Positions 36,007 to 44,090 of a DNA stretch of 58,142 bases are shown piece by piece (within the stretch, counting starts at the first letter, position 1; each line of letters begins with the position of its first letter). A program made the position numbers and the translations under genes. Location of the stretch: contig NZ_BMQJ01000032.1 in NCBI RefSeq assembly GCF_014648055.1, positions 1-58,142 of the forward strand, read 5' to 3'. This DNA is from Streptosporangium pseudovulgare. GTDB lineage: Bacteria > Actinomycetota > Actinomycetes > Streptosporangiales > Streptosporangiaceae. The notes beneath the pieces were generated by a model that saw only the letters and a program-made list of their open reading frames with translations, was not told the origin of the DNA and searched no databases.

Positions 36007-37236
36007 TCAGAAGACCAGACCGGCCCAGGGCGCCGGCTCCCAGGACATCGCCAGCGACAGCTCCCGTACGGCCCCCGCCCGCGACTCGCGCACCAGTCCC
36101 GCCGACCGCAGCGGAGTCAGCGGGCGGCCGCCCAGATAGGCCGCGCCGAGCGCCGCCACGGGAAGCGACACCTCCGCCGGGTCGCCGGTGGGCACGCACC
36201 GGACGCCGGAGGGGCCGGCCGTCAGCCGCAGGCGGCCCTCGTTCCACGGGCACACGGGGTCGGCGACCTCGACCACCACGTCCACCGGCGCCGAGTAGGC
36301 GCGGGATTCCAGAGCCCGTCCGACGTCCACCAGACGGACCCACAGGTCGTCCACCCAGATGGCGTTGAGGTTGCGCGGCTCGGCCAGCATGTGCGCCAGC
36401 GGGTCGTCCACCGGCCGGCGGTGGGCCCTGATCAGCGCCACCAGGTCGCGGTCCAGCAGGTGCCGCCACAGCTCCGCGTAGGCGGCGTCGTCCAGCGCGA
36501 AGACCTCCCCGACCCGCAGCTCGCCGTCGGGCACGGTGTGCGGGGTGTAGCGCTGGACGGTCCGGAAGAGCGCGTAGCCGCGCGGGCCGCCGTCGTCCTC
36601 GACCACCACCGCGCGCAGCGGCCCAGCGTTCCCACGGTCGGCGTCGTGGTCCGACAGCACCGAGTCCCAGCGGGCCGGGGTGCGGGCGTACATCCCCGGA
36701 CGGCCCTCGCGGACGGCGTCGAAGACCTTCTCGAAGACGTCCCGGCTCCCGGCCGGCCGTACGACGCGCAGGCGCAGCGAGGGGTCCGCGGGGGCGTGAC
36801 CCGCCAGGACCGCGCCGTGCCGGGGGATGTCGAAGGAGAGCGCGTCGGCGGCCCTGCCGTACCCGAACCGCCCGTAGATCGCCGCCTCGGAGGCGTAGAG
36901 CGCGGCGACCGCCTCGCCCCGCTCACGCAGGTCGGCGAGCTGGCGGGTCATGAGGGAGGACAGCACGCCCCGGCGGCGGTGCGAGGGCAGCACCCCGACC
37001 GAGGTGACCCCGGCCACCGGGATCGGCCCGCCGGGCACCGTCATGGTGAAGCCGCACACGGTGGCCGTGCCCACCAGGAGGTCGCCGTCGAACGCGCCCA
37101 GCGAACGGTCGAACTCGGTCACCGCCCGGTACTGCTCCCTCCGATGCGGCGGCACGGAGGCGCCGAACGCCTCCTCGTCGAGGTCGAGCCAGGCGGTCCA
37201 GTCGTTCTCCGTCATCGGACGCAGGGTGGAAGACAT
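36007..37236 (-). CDS. Eis-like GNAT acetyltransferase with SCP2-like C-terminal domain
   Basis: About 409 residues. N-terminal GNAT lobe with ITSVGV-type motif GVTSVGVLPSHRRRGVLSSL, then EAAIYGRFGYGRAADALSF typical of the Eis family, a second GNAT lobe and an SCP2-like end. Mycobacterial Eis uses its C-terminal carboxylate (final Phe) as general base; this protein also ends in Phe (WAGLVF). Eis acetylates aminoglycosides and protein/peptide lysines; the substrate here is unknown. ATG 37236 has GGGAG very close, while GTG 37245 has no SD, so the start is uncertain. Streptomyces has a GNAT at the same place near tig. Confidence 0.85.
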   Translation of the reverse strand: MSSTLRPMTENDWTAWLDLDEEAFGASVPPHRREQYRAVTEFDRSLGAFDGDLLVGTATVCGFTMTVPGGPIPVAGVTSVGVLPSHRRRGVLSSLMTRQLADLRERGEAVAALYASEAAIYGRFGYGRAADALSFDIPRHGAVLAGHAPADPSLRLRVVRPAGSRDVFEKVFDAVREGRPGMYARTPARWDSVLSDHDADRGNAGPLRAVVVEDDGGPRGYALFRTVQRYTPHTVPDGELRVGEVFALDDAAYAELWRHLLDRDLVALIRAHRRPVDDPLAHMLAEPRNLNAIWVDDLWVRLVDVGRALESRAYSAPVDVVVEVADPVCPWNEGRLRLTAGPSGVRCVPTGDPAEVSLPVAALGAAYLGGRPLTPLRSAGLVRESRAGAVRELSLAMSWEPAPWAGLVF

Positions 37237-37354
37237 TTCTCCCACGGTAGAGGTGACAAACCCGTCGGGCCATTCAATTTCCCCCCTAAATGATCAAGGT
37301 GTCGGTCAAGTGGGCTGCCCAAACAGGGGGCAGCCAGATACAGTCAGGCGCATC

Positions 37355-38470
37355 ATGAGTTCTCGCCCGGTGCCGCTGATTCCTCCTGGGCTCCGTGCGT
37401 TTTTGGCGCGGATCCCCCTTCTGGCACCCACCGTGCGGTTCCTGCGGCGTGGGCCGTTCGCCCGTGACCGCAACCTCCTCATCACGCTGAGCGTGCTGAC
37501 CCTGACGGCCGGGGTGCTGGCCGCCCGGGTCTCCATGGAGTGGTTCTCCCCGGCGCTCATGATCCCGATCACCCTCGTCGGCGGGCTGCAGCTCCGGCTG
37601 CGCAGCCTGTCCAAGCTGCTGTGCGCGGTCGCCGTCTCGCTCGTCTACGTGGCCGTCGTGCGCGGGGTCGGGCACATCGGGCCGGGCCTGCTGGCGACGT
37701 TCGGCTTCACCATCGCGCTGGCCGCCCTGATGGCCCGCACCCGCGGCAAACTCGGGGTGCAGGGCCTGCGCGGCGACGTGATGCTGCTGGAGCTGCGCGA
37801 CCGGCTCAAGAAACAGAGCGAACTGCCGAAGCTGCCCAAGGCCTGGGACTCACGGGTGGTGCTCAAGCAGGCGGGCGGCTCCTCCTTCGGCGGAGACTTC
37901 CTCGTCTCCATCCGGGAGGGCGACGTCCTGGAGCTCGCCCTCGTCGACGTCTCCGGCAAGGGCGTCGACGCGGGCACCAGGGCGCTGATGCTGTCGGGCG
38001 CCTTCGGCGGCCTGCTCGGCTCGGTCGACGACTTCCTCGGCGCCTGCAACACCTACCTGCGACGCCAGCGCGAGGCGGAGGGCTTCGTCACGGCGGTCCA
38101 CGTGCGGGTCAACCTCGCCACGGCGGAATACGTGATCACCTCGGCCGGGCACCCGCCGGTGGTCAAGTTCGAGGCGGGGACCGGCACCTGGAAGGTCTCC
38201 CCGGCCAAGGGCGTGGTGCTGGGCATCGTCGGCGACCTGCACTGCGAGCCCGACAAGGGCATGCTCCGCAGGGGTGACGCGCTCATGCTCTACACCGACG
38301 GGCTGATCGAGCAGCCGGGCCGCGACATCGACGCCGGTCTCGACCGGCTGCTCGGCGAGGCCGAGCGACTGCTGCCCTCCGGCTTCCGCGACGGCGCCCG
38401 GAACCTCGTCACCACGATGTCGTCCGGGCACAACGACGACTGCGCGCTCATCCTCATCTGGCGCCCCTGA
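37355..38470 (+). CDS. membrane-anchored PP2C/SpoIIE-type serine phosphatase
   Basis: 371 residues. The N-terminal 150 residues have about four hydrophobic segments (LLITLSVLTLTAGVLA, LMIPITLVGGLQL, AVAVSLVYVAVVRG, LLATFGFTIALAALMA). The phosphatase domain follows: GGDFLVSI, LALVDVSGKGVDAGTRALML, TSAGHPPVV and GDALMLYTDGLIEQ supply the metal-binding Asp residues of the SpoIIE family. Such enzymes dephosphorylate anti-anti-sigma proteins (STAS) to release sigma factors; no partner is adjacent. A GGCTGCC/GGCAGCC dyad lies in its promoter at about 37311-37333. Confidence 0.85.
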   Translation: MSSRPVPLIPPGLRAFLARIPLLAPTVRFLRRGPFARDRNLLITLSVLTLTAGVLAARVSMEWFSPALMIPITLVGGLQLRLRSLSKLLCAVAVSLVYVAVVRGVGHIGPGLLATFGFTIALAALMARTRGKLGVQGLRGDVMLLELRDRLKKQSELPKLPKAWDSRVVLKQAGGSSFGGDFLVSIREGDVLELALVDVSGKGVDAGTRALMLSGAFGGLLGSVDDFLGACNTYLRRQREAEGFVTAVHVRVNLATAEYVITSAGHPPVVKFEAGTGTWKVSPAKGVVLGIVGDLHCEPDKGMLRRGDALMLYTDGLIEQPGRDIDAGLDRLLGEAERLLPSGFRDGARNLVTTMSSGHNDDCALILIWRP

Positions 38471-39001
38471 CGTCCGGCGCGGGCCCCGGAACCGGCGTCC
38501 CCGTGGCCCGGCACACGCCCCGACGCCGCACGGTTCGCACCGAGAGTGGTCGAACCATTACGGAACGCATGGTCAACGGTCGGTGTTCCGCACCGTTTTC
38601 CGGTGAGCCGGAACACTGGCGGAGGCCGGTGAGCGTTTGGAACGCTCTAGGGGCGGTTTCGAACCCTCAGGGAGTCGCCCCGGCGGGCGGTCGGGCCCGG
38701 TGTCCTTTCACCGGGAGCCCGGCCGATCCGGCGGTCGCCCCGTCCGCATGGGTTCCGGACCCCGGGGGGTGGCGCGGTTGCCCGGGGGCCGGCCTGGGCG
38801 GCGGACGGTGCGACATGCCGGCCGCCGTGCCGGGTCACCCGGTGGGCGGCCGCCGGTGTCATCCGTTGTGACATCGGTGATCGGCGGCTCCTCGGCGGCG
38901 CGCCGCGCGACGTCGTGACTTTCGTGGGGGAGGTCCGGCCGGGCGCGACGCGAAGGCGGCCGGGTGCGTGGTCCGGTGACGGGCCGCGCACCCGGCCGGG
39001 G

Positions 39002-39055
39002 CGGACGTCCCCGGCGCGGCCGGCTGCGCTTCGGCGGTCGTGCCGGGGACGTCCG
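39002..39055 (-). terminator. 14-bp inverted repeat after the response regulator
   Basis: Perfect arms CGGACGTCCCCGGC (39002-39015) and 39042-39055 with a 26-nt GC-rich loop that can fold further. It lies 55 bp past the regulator stop in its direction of transcription. Confidence 0.65.
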
Positions 39056-39076
39056 TCGCGGAGTCTCCGTCGTGGA

Positions 39077-39109
39077 GTCGTCGCGGGGTCGTCGCGGGGT
39101 CGTCGCGGG
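39077..39109. repeat. 11-bp tandem repeat GTCGTCGCGGG x3
   Basis: Three perfect copies ending directly at the stop codon of the minus-strand regulator gene (39111-39113). Confidence 0.85.
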
Positions 39110-39110
39110 G

Positions 39111-39716
39111 TCAGAGCCACCCGGCGTCGCGGGCGATGCGCACCGCGTCGAGGCGATTGCGGGCCTGGGTCTTGCTGATGATCCGCGACAGGTGGTTTCG
39201 GACCGTTCCCACGGACAGGAAGAGCTGGTCGGCGATCTCGTTGGACCGCGCGCCCAGGGCCGCCAGCCGCAGCACGTCCAGCTCACGCCGGGTCAGCGGG
39301 TTCTCCGCCGACTCCAGGGCGGCGACCGCGAGCTCGGAGTCGATCGCCCGCCGCCCGGCGGCCACCCGGCGCACGCCGTCGGCGAGCTGCTCGGGCCGCA
39401 CGTCCAGGCTCATGAACCCGAGCGCGTGCACGGAGAAGGCCCGCCGCACCTGGCCGGCGCTGGGGTGGCGCGACAGCAGGAGCGTCCGGCAGAACGGGGC
39501 GTCCTCGTGCAGCCGGAGCGCGACGGCGAAGCCGTCGACGTCGGGCAGATCCAGATCGACGACCGCCGCGTCGGGGCGGTGCTGCAGGACGGCGGGCAGG
39601 ACCTCCTCGCCGTTCCCGACATCCGCCACCACCTTGAGGTCCGGCTCGCACGCCAACGAGGCCACCAGGCCCCGTCGGACCAGCGGCAGGTGCTCGGCAA
39701 TCAGGATCCCGATCAA
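39111..39716 (-). CDS. NarL/FixJ-type response regulator with atypical receiver
   Basis: About 201 residues. The receiver has LIGILIAEHLPLVRRGL, phospho-acceptor Asp in VVDLDLPDVDG, then a LuxR-type HTH: NPLTRRELDVLRLAALGARSNEIADQLFLSVGTVRNHLSRI. The acidic pocket reads E-H instead of D/E-D, and the conserved Lys region reads ALGFMSLDV (no Lys), so phosphorylation may be weak or absent. No histidine kinase is adjacent. TTG 39716 is chosen because GGGGGG is 6 nt upstream and the receiver begins there; GTG 39740 is possible. Divergent from the site-2 protease gene. Confidence 0.82.
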   Translation of the reverse strand: MIGILIAEHLPLVRRGLVASLACEPDLKVVADVGNGEEVLPAVLQHRPDAAVVDLDLPDVDGFAVALRLHEDAPFCRTLLLSRHPSAGQVRRAFSVHALGFMSLDVRPEQLADGVRRVAAGRRAIDSELAVAALESAENPLTRRELDVLRLAALGARSNEIADQLFLSVGTVRNHLSRIISKTQARNRLDAVRIARDAGWL

Positions 39717-39904
39717 AAGTTTCCCCCCAACGGCTTTCACAGGGTGACCGCACGATCGCTTACTGTCAACGAAGTGTCCCCATTCGGTCAACCCGGCGCA
39801 AGAGACTTGATCCGGAGGGTCCGCCTCTGTGGCACTCTGGAACCACGAAGCGTGGGTTAGTCTCGGAAGACCGCCCGCACATAAACGACCGGGGAGTATG
39901 ACCT

Positions 39905-41212
39905 GTGAGCTGGCTCGTCGGGGTCGTCATCATCCTCCTGGGACTCATGGTCTCGATCGGACTGCACGAGATCGGCCATCTGGTGCCCGCCAAGATCTTC
40001 GGCGTAAGGGTCACCCAGTACATGGTCGGCTTCGGCCCCACGCTGTGGTCCCGTCACCGGGGCGAGACCGAGTACGGCGTCAAGTGGCTCCCCTTCGGCG
40101 GTTACATCCGGATGATCGGCATGCTGCCGCCCCGGCCCACCGACGCGCCGGGCACGCTGCGCTCGGTCTCCACCGGTCCGTGGCAGGGCCTCATCGAGAA
40201 CGCCCGCGACGCGGCGATGGAGGAGGTCCGCCCCGGCGACGAGGACCGGGTCTTCTACCGCAAGCCCTGGTGGCAGAAGGTCATCGTCATGTCGGGCGGC
40301 CCGGCGATGAACTTCGTGCTGGCGTTCGTGCTGTTCGCCGTCGTGATGATGGGCTTCGGCGTCGCCGTCGAGAAGAGCCAGATCTCCTCGGTCCCGCAGT
40401 GCGTCAAGACCTCCGCCGAGATCGCGAAGAACCCCAGCGCCGAGTGCACCGCGGCCGACAGGCCCAGCCCGGCCGCCGCGGCGGGGCTGCGACCCGGTGA
40501 CGTACTGGTGTCGGTGGCCGGCAGGCCCGTCGCGAGCTGGGACGCCGCGACCCGGGCCATCCGCTCCCATGGCGCCGGTCCGCTGGCGATCGGCATCACG
40601 CGGGACGGCCGGCCGATGACCGTGACCGCGAACCTCATCGCCCAGGACCGCGAGTCGCTGGACGAGCCCGGGAAGATCGAAAAGGGCGTCGGTTACCTCG
40701 GGGTCAGCCCGGTGATCGTCACCGAGCGGCAGGGCATCGGAGCGGTCGCCGCCCACATGTGGGACACCACCTCGATGACGGCGGGCGCGCTGCTGCGCTT
40801 CCCGGAGAAGATGGTGGGCGTCTGGAACGCCGCCTTCTCCGGTCAGGAGCGCGACAAGAACGGCCCGGTGGGCATCGTCGGCGTCGGCCGCATGGGCGGG
40901 GAGATCGTGGCCTCCTCGGCCCCGCTGGAGAGCAAGGTCGTCATCTTCATCAACCTGCTGGCCGTGTTCAACCTGGCGATCGGCATGTTCAACCTGATCC
41001 CGCTGCTCCCGCTCGACGGCGGTCACATCGCCGGCGGGCTGTGGGAGGGGCTGAAGCGGGGCTTCGCCCGCGTGACGCGCCGCCCCGCCCCCGCCCACGT
41101 GGACATCGCCAAGGCGCTCCCGCTCACCTACGCCATCGCCCTGGTGATGATCGTCATGGCCGGTCTGCTGGCGTACGCCGACGTCTTCAACCCGATCCGC
41201 CTGCTGGGTTGA
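39905..41212 (+). CDS. site-2 intramembrane zinc metalloprotease (RseP/Rip1 family)
   Basis: 435 residues. First TM carries HEIGH (21-25); the last TM region carries LDGGH (370-374); GFGPTLWSRHRGETEYGVKWLPFGGYIRM and MSGGPAMNFVLAF are family motifs. One PDZ domain (AGLRPGDVLVSVAGRPV) sits between. It cuts anti-sigma factors or other membrane proteins inside the bilayer. GTG start with GGGGAG 8 nt upstream. Rip1-type genes in actinobacteria usually sit with dxr and ispG; neither is here, so this may be a relocated copy or a paralogue. Confidence 0.93.
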   Translation: MSWLVGVVIILLGLMVSIGLHEIGHLVPAKIFGVRVTQYMVGFGPTLWSRHRGETEYGVKWLPFGGYIRMIGMLPPRPTDAPGTLRSVSTGPWQGLIENARDAAMEEVRPGDEDRVFYRKPWWQKVIVMSGGPAMNFVLAFVLFAVVMMGFGVAVEKSQISSVPQCVKTSAEIAKNPSAECTAADRPSPAAAAGLRPGDVLVSVAGRPVASWDAATRAIRSHGAGPLAIGITRDGRPMTVTANLIAQDRESLDEPGKIEKGVGYLGVSPVIVTERQGIGAVAAHMWDTTSMTAGALLRFPEKMVGVWNAAFSGQERDKNGPVGIVGVGRMGGEIVASSAPLESKVVIFINLLAVFNLAIGMFNLIPLLPLDGGHIAGGLWEGLKRGFARVTRRPAPAHVDIAKALPLTYAIALVMIVMAGLLAYADVFNPIRLLG

Positions 41213-41277
41213 TCTCCGTAACCGTCCATTCCGTACGGCGCGCCGCGGGCGGGCCGTACCCGCCGTAGGGGTACGCC

Positions 41278-41808
41278 GTGAACGACCGGACGCCGGGAGC
41301 GGCGATCGACGTGGCGCTGTTCCGGTTGCGCCGGATCTGGGCCCGGCCGTTGCGCGCCCGCCGGGCGGGCGAGCCGCCCCGGCCGGTGCAGATGTCGAAC
41401 GTGATGGTCGTGCACGCGGTGCACAAGCTGAGCCTGGACGTGCCCGAGGTGACCGTGGGCGCCGTCGCCGAGCAGCTCGACGTCGATCCGTCCACCGCCA
41501 GCAGGCTCGTCAACGACGCGATCGGCGCGGGCCTGCTGGCGCGCGAGGAGTCCGCGGTGGACGCCCGGCGGGCCCGGCTCGTGCTGAGCGAACGCGGCCG
41601 CCGGGTGCTGGAGGTGGTCGTCCGCTACCGGCGGACCTACCTGGACGGCCTGATCGCCGACTGGACGGAGGCCGACCGCGAGACCTTCGCCCGGCTGCTC
41701 ACCCGTTTCGCCGAGGCGGCCGTCGCCCGCCCGGCCGACCTGGCCGGCCTGGACCGGATGGTCGCCGAGGCGGCGGGGATGACGGACGTGGCCGTCACCC
41801 GTCCGTGA
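41278..41808 (+). CDS. MarR family transcriptional regulator
   Basis: 176 residues, GTG start with AGGGG upstream. Winged-helix core: VPEVTVGAVAEQLDVDPSTASRLVNDAIGAGLL then the wing EESAVDARRARLVLSERGRRV, both typical of MarR. A dimerisation helix follows (RFAEAAVARPADLAGL). Ligand and targets unknown. It lies 65 bp after the protease gene. A CCGTACGG palindrome at about 41231 and related GCCGTACC sequence between them could be its operator. Confidence 0.88.
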   Translation: MNDRTPGAAIDVALFRLRRIWARPLRARRAGEPPRPVQMSNVMVVHAVHKLSLDVPEVTVGAVAEQLDVDPSTASRLVNDAIGAGLLAREESAVDARRARLVLSERGRRVLEVVVRYRRTYLDGLIADWTEADRETFARLLTRFAEAAVARPADLAGLDRMVAEAAGMTDVAVTRP

Positions 41809-41831
41809 CGCCGTCGATCCGCACGGGCCGG

Positions 41832-42800
41832 TCAGTACATCGAGATGTGCACGTGGTCGTAGTGGTTGGCGGTGACGCCGCCGCGGTCGGACATGGCGCG
41901 CCAGCCGGTGCCGCTGTTGATCCGCTGGCGCCAGATCACGTACTTGACCCCGAGCCGCGCCCTGTTCTTGAGGACCCAGGCGGCGATCTCGTCACCGAGC
42001 GCGACGTGCTCCGCCGTGGGCGTCGAGCCGCCGGCGCTCATCATGAAGTCGCAGGCCCGGCCCAGCGGGTGCTCGCCGCCGTCGTTCTCCGAACGGTAGC
42101 AGCCGACCTCGTGGGGGAGGGTGAACCGCTTCCCGACCGCCCCGCGCATGATCCGGGTGCGGTCGGTGATGTTGTCGGAGCCCGTGGGCAGCTGGGGCGC
42201 CCAGCTGCCGTCGGCGCGGCGGCCCGAGCCCACGGGGACGAGCGCGTCGAGCTTCCGTTCGACGTCCGCGATGGCCTTCTCGGCGTCGCGGCGCCGGGCG
42301 GCCACGGCGTCGCCCTCCTCGGCGATCCGGCCGGTGAGCCGGGTGGCCTCCTCGGCCGCCCGTTTGCGCAGGTCCCGGCTCTGGGCGAAGGTCCGCAGAT
42401 GGGCGCCCTGCTGGGCGGCGAGCTGCGCGGTGACCGCCGCGCCGTCCAGCTGGGGGGCGAACAGCAGGGCGGGCAGGTCGCCGCCGCCCTGGTAGTGGAG
42501 CCGGGCGATGTCCGCGACCTGCTCCCTGGCCTCGGCGTAGGCGTGCTCCGCCTCGGTCAGGGCGGTCCTGGCCCGGCTCTCGGCCTGCCGGGCCCTGCGC
42601 AGCGACTCCCGCTTGGCCGCGTAGTCCTCGATGAGCCCGTCGACCTTCTTGGTGAGCCTGGCGAGGTCGGCGCGCAGCTCGGACTCGGACGGCTTGGGGT
42701 CGGCGCCGGCGGGCCCGCCGCCGAGGACGAACGCCAGGGCGGAGACCGCGGAGACGGTCACGGCCGCACGGCGACGGGACGTGGGGGACGGAGCCGCCAC
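41832..42800 (-). CDS. secreted coiled-coil cell-wall peptidase-like protein (VanY/ARB_07466-type C-terminal domain)
   Basis: 322 residues. Sec signal peptide with cleavage near AGA-D (33/34); a long coiled coil (about 38-200) of the type that precedes NlpC/P60 hydrolase domains; C-terminal domain with EHPLGRACDFMM and NHYDHVHISMY, matching the HxxxxxxD...DHxH zinc signature of M15/VanY-like D,D-carboxypeptidases. It should act on peptidoglycan outside the membrane. GTG start with GGAGAGGAG SD. It is preceded by a c-di-AMP riboswitch, the usual control of actinobacterial wall hydrolases. Whether all zinc ligands are intact cannot be judged without alignment. Confidence 0.85.
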   Translation of the reverse strand: MAAPSPTSRRRAAVTVSAVSALAFVLGGGPAGADPKPSESELRADLARLTKKVDGLIEDYAAKRESLRRARQAESRARTALTEAEHAYAEAREQVADIARLHYQGGGDLPALLFAPQLDGAAVTAQLAAQQGAHLRTFAQSRDLRKRAAEEATRLTGRIAEEGDAVAARRRDAEKAIADVERKLDALVPVGSGRRADGSWAPQLPTGSDNITDRTRIMRGAVGKRFTLPHEVGCYRSENDGGEHPLGRACDFMMSAGGSTPTAEHVALGDEIAAWVLKNRARLGVKYVIWRQRINSGTGWRAMSDRGGVTANHYDHVHISMY

Positions 42801-42814
42801 GGCTCTCCTCTCCT

Positions 42815-42922
42815 ACCGCCTACCGGGTTAGCTGACGGGTTCGGGCGGGAGAGAGCCCTACCACCGAAGTGGATTCACCCCGGGTGCGGTGGTTCCCCGG
42901 CTCCCGGGCGACGCACCCGGAA
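42815..42922 (-). ncRNA. c-di-AMP riboswitch (ydaO/yuaA motif)
   Basis: On the minus strand the leader reads GGGGAACC, then CCCGGGGTGAATCC, a GAAGTGG-type hairpin, and CCCGAACCCGTCAGCTAACC followed by CGGTAGGCGG. These are the diagnostic conserved blocks of the ydaO RNA in their normal order and spacing. The 3' end abuts the SD (GTAGGAGAGGAG) of the wall-peptidase gene. c-di-AMP binding normally turns these genes off. Confidence 0.92.
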
Positions 42923-42955
42923 TTAGGCATATCGGACATAAAGTCCAATGGGTGA
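42921..42955 (-). promoter_or_regulatory. promoter for the c-di-AMP riboswitch transcript
   Basis: Minus strand TTGGAC and TAATTC separated by 17 bp (TTTATGTCCGATATGCC), ending just before the riboswitch. The local AT-richness supports it. Confidence 0.5.
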
Positions 42956-43010
42956 GGATAGCAATGGTAAACGGATGGTCACGCGACCCCGTTCCGTGAC
43001 CGGACGCCGA

Positions 43011-44090
43011 TCACCCCTCGGCCAGGGACCGCAGGCGGCGTGCCGTGTCCTCCGGCAGGACGTCGTTCACGAAGGCGCCCATGGCCGACTCCGACCCGGC
43101 CAGATACTTCAGCTTGTCGGGCGCCCGGCGGATGCTGAACACCTCAAGGTGGGCGTACGACAGGTCCCGGCCGGTGTGCACCGGCGCCTGGTGCCAGGCC
43201 GCCACGTACGGCAGCGGCACGCCGAAGAGCCCGTCCAGGGCGCGCAGCACCCGGGTGTACAGGGGGCCGAACGCCGCCCGCTCGTCGGCATCCAGCGAGC
43301 CCAGGTCGGGCACCCGGCGGTGGGGGTAGAGATGGACCTCGACCGGCCAGCGCGCCGCGGCCGGCACGAACGCCGTCCAGTGCTCGTTGGCGGCGACCAC
43401 GCGGACGCCCGCCTCACGCTCGGCGGCGAGCACGTCGGCGAACAGGTCGCCTCCGGTCCGCCTCCGGTGCCGCTCGGCCGCCTGCAGGGACAGCCGGGTC
43501 CGGGGGGTCACGTAGGGGTAGGCGTAGATCTGGCCGTGCGGATGGGCCAGGGTGATGCCGATCTCGGGGCCCCGGTTCTCGAAGCAGAAGACCTGCTCCA
43601 CTCCGGGCAGCGCCGACAGCTCCGCCGTACGGTCGATCCACGCCTCCATGACCAGCTCGACCTGCTCGGGGGAGAGCCGGGAGAAGGAGGAGTCGTGGTC
43701 GGAGGTGAAGCACACCACCTCGCACCGCCCGGTCCCCGGGCGGACCTCGCTCAGCCCGCCGACGGGGGCGGTGCCGACCGGCTGGCCGGAGAAGGACGGG
43801 AAGCGGTTCTCGAAGACCGCCACGTCGTAGTCGGGTGAGGGGATCTCGGTGAGCCGGCCGGGAGCCGAGGGGCACAGCGGGCACTCGTCGGCCGGCGGCA
43901 GGAACGTGCGGCTCTGGCGGTGCCCGGCCACCGCGATCCACTCCTCGGTGAGCGGGTCGTAGCGCAGCTCGGAGGCGGGGGGACGGGGCGGCAGGTCGCG
44001 CAGGTCGGCCGCGCTCCGGTCGGCGTCGTCCCGCCGGTCGAAGTAGAGCAGCTCGCGGCCGTCGGCCAGGTGGGTGATCGTGCGTTTCAT
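43011..44090 (-). CDS. galT: galactose-1-phosphate uridylyltransferase
   Basis: 359 residues. HIT-fold enzyme with nucleophile H185 in HPHGQ (183-187), zinc-type CPLC (70-73) and EVHLYPHRRVPDL. It exchanges UMP between UDP-glucose and galactose-1-P in the Leloir pathway. ATG 44090 overlaps the stop of the upstream DeoR gene by 4 bp (ATGA), so it is translationally coupled. galK and galE are not in the window on this side (galT is followed by the riboswitch gene). Confidence 0.94.
   Translation of the reverse strand: MKRTITHLADGRELLYFDRRDDADRSAADLRDLPPRPPASELRYDPLTEEWIAVAGHRQSRTFLPPADECPLCPSAPGRLTEIPSPDYDVAVFENRFPSFSGQPVGTAPVGGLSEVRPGTGRCEVVCFTSDHDSSFSRLSPEQVELVMEAWIDRTAELSALPGVEQVFCFENRGPEIGITLAHPHGQIYAYPYVTPRTRLSLQAAERHRRRTGGDLFADVLAAEREAGVRVVAANEHWTAFVPAAARWPVEVHLYPHRRVPDLGSLDADERAAFGPLYTRVLRALDGLFGVPLPYVAAWHQAPVHTGRDLSYAHLEVFSIRRAPDKLKYLAGSESAMGAFVNDVLPEDTARRLRSLAEG

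Larger units (their letters stand above)
38471..39110. other. 640-bp gap with terminator and 11-bp repeats, no gene
   Basis: Between converging genes. Frames are low in coding character. 38560-38680 is moderately less GC-rich. 39002-39055 holds a large dyad and 39077-39109 three copies of GTCGTCGCGGG. Confidence 0.6.

Noticed and set aside
38503..38871. 122-codon plus-strand ORF after the SpoIIE phosphatase
   Set aside because: Poor third-position bias, no SD and no recognisable domain; treated as intergenic.
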